A DNA stretch of 9,762 nt from NCBI GenBank assembly GCA_017467225.1, contig JAFTSR010000035.1, forward strand, positions 1 to 9,762, in the 5' to 3' direction. Position 1 is the stretch's first letter; every line of letters starts with the position of its first letter. A program made the translations under genes and the position numbers. The notes beneath the pieces were generated by a model. The model did no database searches. It saw only the letters and a program-made list of their open reading frames with translations, and was not told the origin of the DNA. This DNA is from Clostridia bacterium. GTDB lineage: Bacteria > Bacillota_A > Clostridia > Oscillospirales > CAG-272. Shown here piece after piece: positions 1 through 6,303 of this stretch.

Positions 1-1
1 C

Positions 2-448
2 GTTCCGGTCGGCATGAGCTGTGGCGGGCTGATTGCAGCCAAGCTTGCGGCAAAATATCCCGAATGCGTGTCTGCCCTGTATCTGGACGCGCCGGTTCTG
101 AACCTGCTTTCCTGTCCCGGCGGCGTGGGCGTTTCCAAGGTGGAGGACGGTATTCTGCAGGAATTTATCGACGCGACCGGCATCACGCTCTCCGCGCTGA
201 CCTATTACCGCGAGCATCCGATCGATCAGCTGCCGATTTTGGTAAAGAATAATATTCCGATCATCCTTCTGTACGGTGAATTGGATATGGGAGTTCCTTA
301 TTGCGAAAACGGCGCAATTTTTGAAAAATACTACCGCGAAAACGGAGGCGTTTTCGTTGCCATCGGAAGGAAAAATTGCGGTCATCATCCCCACGGGCTG
401 ACCGACAACACGCCGCTGATCGAATTCGTGGAGGCATACGCAACCTGA
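2..448 (+). CDS. alpha/beta hydrolase, C-terminal part (5' end outside window)
   Basis: The reading frame is open from the first bases of the window, so the start codon lies upstream and the ATG at 14 is internal. The visible 148 residues begin at the nucleophile elbow Gly-Met-Ser-Cys-Gly (GxSxG), with Ser encoded at 17-19. A strand ending LLYGELD supplies a likely catalytic Asp, and a late Gly-His-His-Pro-His-Gly segment supplies the catalytic His, so the Ser-Asp-His order is that of the alpha/beta hydrolase fold. Substrate cannot be told; small-ester or acyl hydrolases and S9-like peptidases share this layout. No signal peptide can be judged because the N-terminus is missing. It ends 111 bp before the chromate-transporter pair on the same strand; a functional link is not evident. 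The family call is firm, the specific function unknown. Confidence 0.85.
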   Translation, partial: VPVGMSCGGLIAAKLAAKYPECVSALYLDAPVLNLLSCPGGVGVSKVEDGILQEFIDATGITLSALTYYREHPIDQLPILVKNNIPIILLYGELDMGVPYCENGAIFEKYYRENGGVFVAIGRKNCGHHPHGLTDNTPLIEFVEAYAT

Positions 449-472
449 CGCTGTGCCACGTGACGAAAACCG

Positions 473-496
473 CTTTCCCGACGTGCTTCGGGAAGG
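473..496 (+). other. GC-rich hairpin between hydrolase and CHR genes
   Basis: The arms 473-481 and 488-496 pair as CTTTCCCGA with TCGGGAAGG (one T-G wobble) around a 6-base loop. An outer, imperfect pairing of GTGCC near 455 with GGCAC near 504 could enclose it. There is no T-tract after it, so it is not a canonical intrinsic terminator. It may be a weak terminator for the hydrolase or a leader structure of the downstream genes. No clear -35/-10 pair is visible between 449 and 545. Confidence 0.35.
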
Positions 497-559
497 AAAT
501 CGCGGCACCAAAAGCGCGCGGTAATCATGAGAGTTTACAACTATAGAAAGGAGAGTCGC

Positions 560-1135
560 ATGAAAAAGCATTTGCAGCTGTTTCTGACGATGTTGAAAAT
601 CGGGTTGTTCACCTTTGGCGGTGGATACGCGATGATCGCTCTGCTCGAAAACGAGTTTGTCGCAAAGCGGAAATGGATCGAAAAGGACGAATTTCTGGAT
701 ATGGTTGCGATTGCCGAGTCCACGCCCGGACCCATCGCCATCAACGCCGCGACCTACATTGGATACAAAATGATAGGGGTGATCGGCTCGCTTCTTGCGA
801 CTGTGGCGGTCTGCATTCCGTCGTTTGTCATCATATACGCGATATCGTTGTTTTTTGATGCCTTTCTGTCCCTGACCCTGGTGTCATATGCTTTCAAGGG
901 AATACAGCTTTGCGTGATATGGCTCATCCTTTCGGCAGGTCTGAAAATGCTGCGGCAAATGAAGAAAACGCCGTTCAATATCGTGATTCTTTGTGCCGTG
1001 ATCGTGTGTATGGTCGCGTTTTCTCTGCTTTCGATCCGCTTCTCAACGATATTTTATATTCTTATCTGTGGTGGCATCGGATTGTTCGCCTATCTTGTCG
1101 GCTTGCTTCGCAATGGAAGGGGGACAGAGCGATGA
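560..1135 (+). CDS. Chromate transporter (short CHR-domain protein), first half of a split pair
   Basis: Encodes 191 residues. The start at 560 is preferred over the upstream ATG at 527 because AGAAAGGAGAG (546-554) sits just before it. The N-terminal CHR signature is clear: FTFGGGYAM at about residues 17-25 and ESTPGPIAIN at about 53-62, followed by hydrophobic segments ending in a short charged tail, consistent with about 5-6 membrane helices. This is the short CHR type, half the length of a full ChrA (about 400 residues). Known paired short CHR proteins work together in chromate efflux, presumably as heterodimers. Its stop overlaps the start of the next gene (ATGA), indicating translational coupling. 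In anaerobic gut bacteria the physiological substrate of such pairs is often untested; chromate, sulfate or another oxyanion is an inference from the family. Confidence 0.93.
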   Translation: MKKHLQLFLTMLKIGLFTFGGGYAMIALLENEFVAKRKWIEKDEFLDMVAIAESTPGPIAINAATYIGYKMIGVIGSLLATVAVCIPSFVIIYAISLFFDAFLSLTLVSYAFKGIQLCVIWLILSAGLKMLRQMKKTPFNIVILCAVIVCMVAFSLLSIRFSTIFYILICGGIGLFAYLVGLLRNGRGTER

Positions 1136-1704
1136 TATATCTTGAATTGTTTCTCACCTTTTTGCAGATTGGCGCGGTATCCTTCGGCGGTGGCTACGCC
1201 ATGATTTCGCTGATCCGAGAAAAGGTCCTGACGCACGGCTGGCTCACGGAAGAAGAACTGCTGAATATGATCGCCGTTTCGGAATCCACGCCCGGCCCGA
1301 TTGCCGTGAATATGGCAACCTTTGTCGGCGCGACGCAGGGCGGCATTCTCGGTTCGCTGCTGGCCACGCTTGGCGTGGTTCTGCCGTCCTTTGTCATTAT
1401 ATTGATTATCGCCGCGCTGATACGCAATCTTCTCAAATACAAGGGCGTTCAGGCAGTTCTCGGCGGTATTCGCCCTTGCGTGGTCGCGCTCATATTGGTC
1501 ACGGCGATCACCATGCTCATGAGCACGCTGTTCGCCTTCAAAAGCGTCGAGGACGCAGTGATTCCCGACGGTAAGGGTCTGATCATTTTTGCCGTCATCG
1601 CCGCAACGGCTCTTATTTTCAAGAAAATCAGAAAAAAGCCGCTCTCACCGATTTTGCTGATACTCCTATCGGCCGGCCTTGGAATGCTGGCGTATTCGCT
1701 GTAA
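1132..1704 (+). CDS. Chromate transporter (short CHR-domain protein), second half of a split pair
   Basis: Encodes 190 residues. The ATG at 1132 overlaps the previous stop by ATGA and has GGAAGGGGG at 1115-1123 as ribosome binding site; an in-frame ATG far upstream (910) lies inside the first gene and is rejected. The same CHR signature recurs: SFGGGYAM at about residues 17-24 and ESTPGPIAVN at about 51-60, then GSLLATLGVVLPSFVI and further hydrophobic segments up to the C-terminus. It is a paralogue of the preceding protein rather than its C-terminal continuation, as both carry the complete N-terminal motif. Together they should form the two halves of one inner-membrane anion transporter. 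It is the last gene before a convergent gene, with a hairpin 20 bp after its stop. Confidence 0.93.
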   Translation: MIYLELFLTFLQIGAVSFGGGYAMISLIREKVLTHGWLTEEELLNMIAVSESTPGPIAVNMATFVGATQGGILGSLLATLGVVLPSFVIILIIAALIRNLLKYKGVQAVLGGIRPCVVALILVTAITMLMSTLFAFKSVEDAVIPDGKGLIIFAVIAATALIFKKIRKKPLSPILLILLSAGLGMLAYSL

Positions 1705-1716
1705 GATTTGCATAAC

Positions 1717-1752
1717 ACAAAGAAAGGGCTGACGGAAATAACCGTCAGCCCT
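1717..1752 (-). terminator. Intrinsic terminator between convergent chromate-transporter and GH116 genes
   Basis: A perfect 11-bp stem, AGGGCTGACGG (1725-1735) with CCGTCAGCCCT (1742-1752), encloses a 6-base loop. Read on the minus strand the stem is followed by TTCTTTG, so it best serves the GH116 gene that ends at 1797. On the plus strand the following bases are A-rich, so it would be a weaker terminator for the CHR pair. Almost the same sequence recurs at 9529-9558. Confidence 0.75.
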
Positions 1753-1796
1753 AAAATAAATGTTATGGCGGAAAAAATTGTATCGATAGCGAGGGG

Positions 1797-4700
1797 TCAG
1801 TTGCCCTTTTTCTTTTTGCCCAGAATGACAGCGATCACCGTAGTTGCAGCGGCAAGCAGTGCTGCTGCACCGCCGATCAACCATGGCAGCGGCGAGGCAG
1901 AGGTTTCCTTGTTATCATCTTCCGGTGGCTCGTTTTGCTCGGGCTTTTGCTCGGAGTCCTCCTTGACCGGTGGCTGCTCAATGGGGGGATTATCCTCCTT
2001 GGGTGGCTGAGGTACAGGCTCGTCAACCTCGACGTCAAGCATCAGCTTGTTGTAGTTGAGCAGATATTCTGACTTTGGTATAAATACCAGACAGATCTCC
2101 TGCTCACCGACAAGCTCGTCCGTCTCATCCAGCTCGACGGAAAATTCACGGTAGTTCGCCCAGTCGCCCGTCGGAGTGAAGTCCAGCGTGCCAAGAAGCA
2201 GACCCTCGGCGTCATCCAGGCGTACCTCCATGACACCGCCTGCCGAGACGTGGTTGTCGGGTGCTGCCGCCATAATGCGCAGCGTGCAGGCGTCACAGCC
2301 CTGCCCGAAATCTACAAGATAGGTCGCATAGGTATTCTTGGTGGTGAACGCCATGTGGTCACCCTCAATCTGCGCCGTTGCCTTGGCAAAGTCCACGCCG
2401 TTGATCCAGCGGTCGGCGACTGCACCGCCCGTTGTATCGTCTTCACCGGGGGTGGGGATGCTGTTATCGTGTCCTTCGACAAAGGTGAAGGTGGTGTAGT
2501 TGAACAGATAGGTGGAGATCGGCTTGAAAACCAGACAAATATCCTGCTCACCTACCAGTGGCGTGTCGCTGTGCAGATTGGCACGGAATTCGCGGTAGTT
2601 TGCCCCGCCGCCTGTTGGGGAGAAGTCCAGCGTGCCGAGCAGCGCGCCCTTCTCATCCCCCAGACGGATCTCCATGGTGCCGCCGCGGGAAACCTCGCTG
2701 TCGGGAGCGCCCGCGTTGATCTTGAAAATATAATCCGTGCCGCCCTGTCCGAAGTCTACGCCGCGGTAGATGGCGCGATAACCCTGCATGGTGTAGCCCA
2801 TGTGGTCGCCCTCACGGGTGCAGTTGGTCACGGTCGCGTCCACGCCGATAATGTCGTCGGACGCCAGCGTGGGCGGGTAGAGGCGTTCGGTGATAATGGT
2901 GCCCATCTGCTGGGTGGTCGACCACCAGAGCAGCTTGAGCCGATCCGCACCGTCTGAAACGTCGCCGCGGTAGGTGATCTCAATGTTGGTGAAGGCGCCT
3001 GCCGTCATGGGAGTGGTGATCACCATCAGCCGGTAGCCATTGGTCGGAACGAACTGCTGCGACTCAATGGCGGAAATATCGGTGCCAAAGTCGGTGACCT
3101 CCTTGCCGTTCAGCTTGACCGACAGGTCGTCCGCCTGACCGGTGTACTCAAAGATCAACTGATATTTTTGGGAATAGCGGGGGAGCAGCTTGCCGCGCAG
3201 CTGTAGCGTATATTTTTCATTTATGCCGGGCGCAGGCGGGTTCTTGGCGTCAAAGGTGTAGTTGACGTCGGTCGCGGCGAAGGAGGACATTTTGCCGTTG
3301 GCCGTGACGGTGGCGGCAAGTCCCTTGCCGATGGCGATGACCTCCGGCTGCGGCTTGACGTACTCGCCCACGGGCGTGAGTAGCTTGTCCTGCGTCACAC
3401 CGACAAAGGCATCCGCGTACACCGACAGATCCAGCACCGCGCCCGCCTCTACCGTAAAGGTGTCGGAGAGCGGAATGCGCACACTCTCCCCGCTTGCCTT
3501 GCCAGCGGGGGTAGCGATGACGGTGTCGATGGCGATGGGGGGCTCACCGTCCTGATAGAAGGTCTTGGTGATCTCGTAGGTCATCTCACCCTTGGTGGGA
3601 GAATAGCGCAGCGTCGCCCAGTATTTGGGGTAGTAGAGCGGAATGCAAAGCTCATCTCCCTGTCCCACGCCAGCAGAGGCAGGGATGGAGGGACCAAGCG
3701 TCAGCGTGTGTCCCGGAACATCCAACGCCGCACCCGCCAGCACGTCGCCAAGCATCCACGATACCGTGGTGGTCATGTAGGTGGCGTAGCCGCGGTTCCA
3801 AAGGTTCTGCGTCCACATATAGCCCTGTCGCAGATCGACCAGCATGGTGTGCTCCAGAATTTCCAAGCCGTCCTCAAGGTATCCTGCCTGCATGGCAGCC
3901 ATGCCGCCGTAGCTGTCAAGATAGAAGGGCCAGCAGCGGGAGCCGGGGTTGTCCATGTCCTGCTCGGTGCGAAGGTTGTAGACCTTGGGCGCGTAGTAGT
4001 CGTTGCTCTTTTGCACCGAGGTCCGCAAAAAGACCTCCATGTGCGAGACGAATTGATCAAAGGGCAGCACGTCGCCCATTCCAAGAAGACGGCTCATATA
4101 CTGTCCCGCCATGGCACCTGAGAACATGGTGTCGTTCTTGGCGCTGCCGCTCTTGCCGTCCGAGGTGATAAATGCGTAATCGCTGCCGAAGGCGTAAAAA
4201 CCACCGTACCCCAGCGAGGACTGCCAGTCGTCGTAGAGCACCTGCACATCGGCGGATGTGCGCTCGTACTGCGCCAGGTAGTCAGCCGCCAAGGCACCGT
4301 CGCCCATCAGCGTTGCCCATTTTGCACCAAGACGCAGCATGCATAGCCAAACGGTTCCCGAGTAGATCATGATTTGCGGATGGGAATAATCGTCGTAGGT
4401 GGTGTTGTAGTTGGGAATGGCGGTGCCACCTTGGCATTTGCTCTTGATAAATGCCATCGAGGTTTTCATGACGTCATAGTACTGTCGCAGATAGGTGTCG
4501 TCACCCGTTTGAGCGTAGTAGTTCCACATCTGCATCATCCAGGAGCCGGTGTTGTCAGTCATGCTGCCGGCAGGAGTGGGATTTGCAGTGTGCGCAGGGT
4601 CGTTGTCCGCCATGCCGTAGTAATAGTGCACGTCAAAGTGCTGAATTTCGCCTGAGGCCCCCGTGACGTTGGCGTACTGCAAATTTTCCGTCAGGTTGAG

Positions 4701-6083
4701 CGATGGGAACAGCTTTTCGTAAAAGGCGTAGGAGCTCATTTTCTGATCCATGGTGCCGCCATAGCCGCCCATCTCACCCTCCAGCGTCGAGAAATTGCCC
4801 TTTTTGTTGAGCACGCCGTTGGAATAGAGGGTATATCCGCTGTTGATCTGCTTGAAGACCAGCCAGTCGGGCAGAGAAGAGGAAAGCAGCGGGGAGTGCC
4901 AATCGTCAATCCCTTGCTTGACTTCCTCACGCACGCCAAGCGCGTAGGCTGTCAGCGCTTCGATGGTCGAGAAACGGTTGTGATAGTATTTGTTATAATC
5001 GCACTGCGCAAAGCGGTACATATCCGCATACTGCGCCTCACTGATCTCGGGCATGAACCAGGAAACGGCAAAGCGCACCGTGACGCTCTGTCCGGCATCG
5101 ACGGTGGTCGAGATGGCGACCGCGCTGCCGGCCTCGGCCTTGCGGCTGCCGTCCGTGGGCGAGGAAAGAGCAACCTCGCTCTCGCTGTAGCTCTCCAGCT
5201 TGCCGCTCTCGGTGTAGCCCTTCAGTGCACCGCTGTCCTTGACCTCAAAGGCGGGTAGGATGGTGACCGTGGTGCCCTCGCTCTGCTCGGCGAGCAGCAT
5301 AAAGGCGTTATTATAGTTTTGGAAGGTAGCGCGCTGAGGGAGAATTTGCTCCTTGGCGTATTGCTTGACACCGACGTAGTCCCTGTCGCCGACGCTGAGC
5401 GTGATGCCCTTGGCATAGGTGGCAGGGGTTGGCATATCGTGCCATTCGCTGCTCTCGCCGTCGTACTGGGTGATGGTTTCGTTTTCGTTATCGCGGATGC
5501 CGCGGCCGATCAGGTCTCCCCAGGTGAGCAGCGCACTCATGGTCTTCGGCGCTGTGCCATCGTTGGTCAGCGTGACCTCGTAATGTACCACGGGCAACGC
5601 GCTGTCGGCAACATTCTGTGCAACCGCGCCGGAATAAGCCGAGAAGCCCATGTTGGCAACACCTGCGCGGTGGTTCTCAAAGGAGAGCGAGACGGTGGGC
5701 CAAAGACCGGTGTAGTAGCTGTCTGCGTAGCCCTTCATGCCGTATACGGTATCACTATCGCGCTGCAGACGGGCGGCAGTCTTACCGTCGTGGACGGCGA
5801 CGATCATGCCGTCCGGGCGATCAGTGAAGGACTTATGGATGTTGTTGACACAACAGCGGGTCAGATGCCCGGTGGGGGCAATTTCGTAGTAGCCGACGCC
5901 GATGCCGCCAAGGGCAACGCCGGACGGGCCGGGTAGGTTTTTGATGTTCATATAATCGACCTCCTCTTGATTTTTGATGTTGGCGGCCGCTGCCGGGAGC
6001 GGAGACGCTACGGGCAGAAGCAGCGCAAGGGTGAGCAGCAGACACAGGCAGAGCGTGGCTCGGGATTTTTTGACGGGGATCAT
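1797..6083 (-). CDS. Secreted, membrane-anchored GH116-type glycoside hydrolase with PA14-like and two CBM6-like modules
   Basis: Encodes 1428 residues. The start at 6083 is chosen because AGGAGG (6090-6095) lies 6 bases upstream and a signal peptide follows at once (Lys-Lys-Ser-Arg, Leu-rich core, Ala-rich cleavage region near residue 34); the 38 extra upstream codons lack these and would cover the promoter. Domains: GBA2-type N-terminal beta-sandwich from about 45 (ALGGIGVGYYEIAPTG at 57-72) to about 390; alpha/alpha-barrel catalytic domain about 400-800; beta-rich spacer about 800-930; PA14-like region about 935-1072; CBM6-like modules at about 1082-1202 and 1227-1352; Pro/Glu linker about 1355-1395; membrane helix about 1399-1421 ending GKKKKGN. 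GH116 enzymes are retaining beta-glucosidases, beta-xylosidases or glucosylceramidases. Glu435 in FSTLEG fits the family nucleophile; the position expected for the acid/base Asp appears to be Gly656. Likely acts outside the cell on a plant or host glycoconjugate. Family call strong, substrate unknown, activity uncertain. Confidence 0.88.
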   Translation of the reverse strand: MIPVKKSRATLCLCLLLTLALLLPVASPLPAAAANIKNQEEVDYMNIKNLPGPSGVALGGIGVGYYEIAPTGHLTRCCVNNIHKSFTDRPDGMIVAVHDGKTAARLQRDSDTVYGMKGYADSYYTGLWPTVSLSFENHRAGVANMGFSAYSGAVAQNVADSALPVVHYEVTLTNDGTAPKTMSALLTWGDLIGRGIRDNENETITQYDGESSEWHDMPTPATYAKGITLSVGDRDYVGVKQYAKEQILPQRATFQNYNNAFMLLAEQSEGTTVTILPAFEVKDSGALKGYTESGKLESYSESEVALSSPTDGSRKAEAGSAVAISTTVDAGQSVTVRFAVSWFMPEISEAQYADMYRFAQCDYNKYYHNRFSTIEALTAYALGVREEVKQGIDDWHSPLLSSSLPDWLVFKQINSGYTLYSNGVLNKKGNFSTLEGEMGGYGGTMDQKMSSYAFYEKLFPSLNLTENLQYANVTGASGEIQHFDVHYYYGMADNDPAHTANPTPAGSMTDNTGSWMMQMWNYYAQTGDDTYLRQYYDVMKTSMAFIKSKCQGGTAIPNYNTTYDDYSHPQIMIYSGTVWLCMLRLGAKWATLMGDGALAADYLAQYERTSADVQVLYDDWQSSLGYGGFYAFGSDYAFITSDGKSGSAKNDTMFSGAMAGQYMSRLLGMGDVLPFDQFVSHMEVFLRTSVQKSNDYYAPKVYNLRTEQDMDNPGSRCWPFYLDSYGGMAAMQAGYLEDGLEILEHTMLVDLRQGYMWTQNLWNRGYATYMTTTVSWMLGDVLAGAALDVPGHTLTLGPSIPASAGVGQGDELCIPLYYPKYWATLRYSPTKGEMTYEITKTFYQDGEPPIAIDTVIATPAGKASGESVRIPLSDTFTVEAGAVLDLSVYADAFVGVTQDKLLTPVGEYVKPQPEVIAIGKGLAATVTANGKMSSFAATDVNYTFDAKNPPAPGINEKYTLQLRGKLLPRYSQKYQLIFEYTGQADDLSVKLNGKEVTDFGTDISAIESQQFVPTNGYRLMVITTPMTAGAFTNIEITYRGDVSDGADRLKLLWWSTTQQMGTIITERLYPPTLASDDIIGVDATVTNCTREGDHMGYTMQGYRAIYRGVDFGQGGTDYIFKINAGAPDSEVSRGGTMEIRLGDEKGALLGTLDFSPTGGGANYREFRANLHSDTPLVGEQDICLVFKPISTYLFNYTTFTFVEGHDNSIPTPGEDDTTGGAVADRWINGVDFAKATAQIEGDHMAFTTKNTYATYLVDFGQGCDACTLRIMAAAPDNHVSAGGVMEVRLDDAEGLLLGTLDFTPTGDWANYREFSVELDETDELVGEQEICLVFIPKSEYLLNYNKLMLDVEVDEPVPQPPKEDNPPIEQPPVKEDSEQKPEQNEPPEDDNKETSASPLPWLIGGAAALLAAATTVIAVILGKKKKGN
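2028..2405 (-). repeat. Second CBM6-like module (internal duplication, copy 2)
   Basis: This segment encodes residues about 1227-1352 of the GH116 protein. Key elements are GGVMEVRLDDAEG, LLGTLDFTPTG, WANYREF and LVGEQEICLVF, the pattern of family 6 carbohydrate-binding modules. It matches copy 1 (2478-2840) at both protein and DNA level, so the two arose by tandem duplication. Copy 2 keeps the Trp in TGDWANYREF that is usual in CBM6. Confidence 0.8.
2478..2840 (-). repeat. First CBM6-like module (internal duplication, copy 1)
   Basis: This segment encodes residues about 1082-1202 of the GH116 protein: GGTMEIRLGDEKG, LLGTLDFSPTG, ANYREF and LVGEQDICLVF in the same order as copy 2. The Trp of copy 2 is replaced by Gly (TGGGANYREF), so this copy may bind a different glycan or bind less well. 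A short, acidic, Thr/Gly-rich linker separates the copies. Confidence 0.78.
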
Positions 6084-6089
6084 GTGGCG

Positions 6090-6095
6090 CCTCCT
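6090..6095 (-). promoter_or_regulatory. Ribosome binding site AGGAGG fixing the GH116 start
   Basis: On the minus strand AGGAGG is followed by CGCCAC and then ATG at 6083. The full consensus and 6-base spacing decide the start against the upstream in-frame ATG at 6197. Confidence 0.9.
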
Positions 6096-6113
6096 ATGAT
6101 ATGGGATATATAC

Positions 6114-6142
6114 ATTATATGGTATTTTTATGTGCTTTTCAA
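6114..6142 (-). promoter_or_regulatory. Sigma-A-type promoter of the GH116 gene
   Basis: On the minus strand TTGAAA (6142-6137) and TATAAT (6119-6114) are separated by exactly 17 bases. Transcription would start near 6107, giving a leader of only about 20-25 bases with the ribosome binding site in it. No room is left for a riboswitch. The promoter shows the gene can be transcribed independently of the collagen-like gene upstream. Confidence 0.82.
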
Positions 6143-6221
6143 GTCGTGTTTTGACAAAAAATCGGACAATATTTGTGTTTGCAGGGGCGGTAATCATTTC
6201 GGATGCGGCGACTATATGTAT

Positions 6222-6266
6222 CCCATAGCATTTTGCAAAAGCAGAACGCTATGGGTGCTTTTTATT
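6222..6266 (+). terminator. Long hairpin with T-tract on the plus strand, opposite to both flanking genes
   Basis: CCCATAGC (6222-6229) pairs with GCTATGGG (6248-6255); after one A-C mismatch TTTTGC pairs with GCAGAA (one wobble) around an AAAA tetraloop, giving a nearly continuous 15-bp stem. On the plus strand it is followed by TGCTTTTTATT. It therefore has terminator form for a plus-strand transcript, although both neighbouring genes run on the minus strand. In the minus direction the tail is ATACATATAG, poor in T. It could still slow minus-strand transcription out of the collagen-like gene. Confidence 0.6.
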
Positions 6267-6273
6267 CAACGGC

Positions 6274-6294
6274 GGCAAAGCAGAGCGCTTTGCC
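6274..6294 (-). terminator. Hairpin just after the collagen-like gene
   Basis: A perfect 8-bp stem, GGCAAAGC (6274-6281) with GCTTTGCC (6287-6294), has a 5-base loop and lies 9 bases past the collagen-like stop codon. On the minus strand it is followed by GCCGTTGAATAA, without a T-tract. It is the best-placed structure for ending or stabilising that mRNA, but it is not a canonical intrinsic terminator. Confidence 0.45.
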
Positions 6295-6303
6295 TATGGC
6301 GCT

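Noticed and set aside
910..1131. N-terminal extension of the second CHR protein from the ATG at 910
   Set aside because: The extension lies entirely within the first CHR gene in another frame; the ATGA overlap and ribosome binding site support 1132.
1875..1905. LPxTG-like sortase signal near the GH116 C-terminus (SPLPWLIGG)
   Set aside because: The motif lacks Thr-Gly at the required positions; the helix plus Lys tail suffices as a plain membrane anchor.
1708..5936. Plus-strand open frames opposite the GH116 gene (for example 2250-2957, 3708-4121, 5319-5936)
   Set aside because: The minus-strand protein is continuous with clear domains; the opposite frames have low-complexity composition, no family features and no upstream signals.
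6151..6179. TTGACA on the plus strand at 6151 as a promoter for an antisense RNA
   Set aside because: The hexamer 17 bases downstream is TGTGTT, a poor -10, and nearer AT-rich hexamers have wrong spacing; kept only as a possibility within the hairpin finding.
6084..6197. Longer N-terminus for the GH116 protein starting at 6197
   Set aside because: It would place the start upstream of the promoter and before the signal peptide; the AGGAGG site supports 6083.
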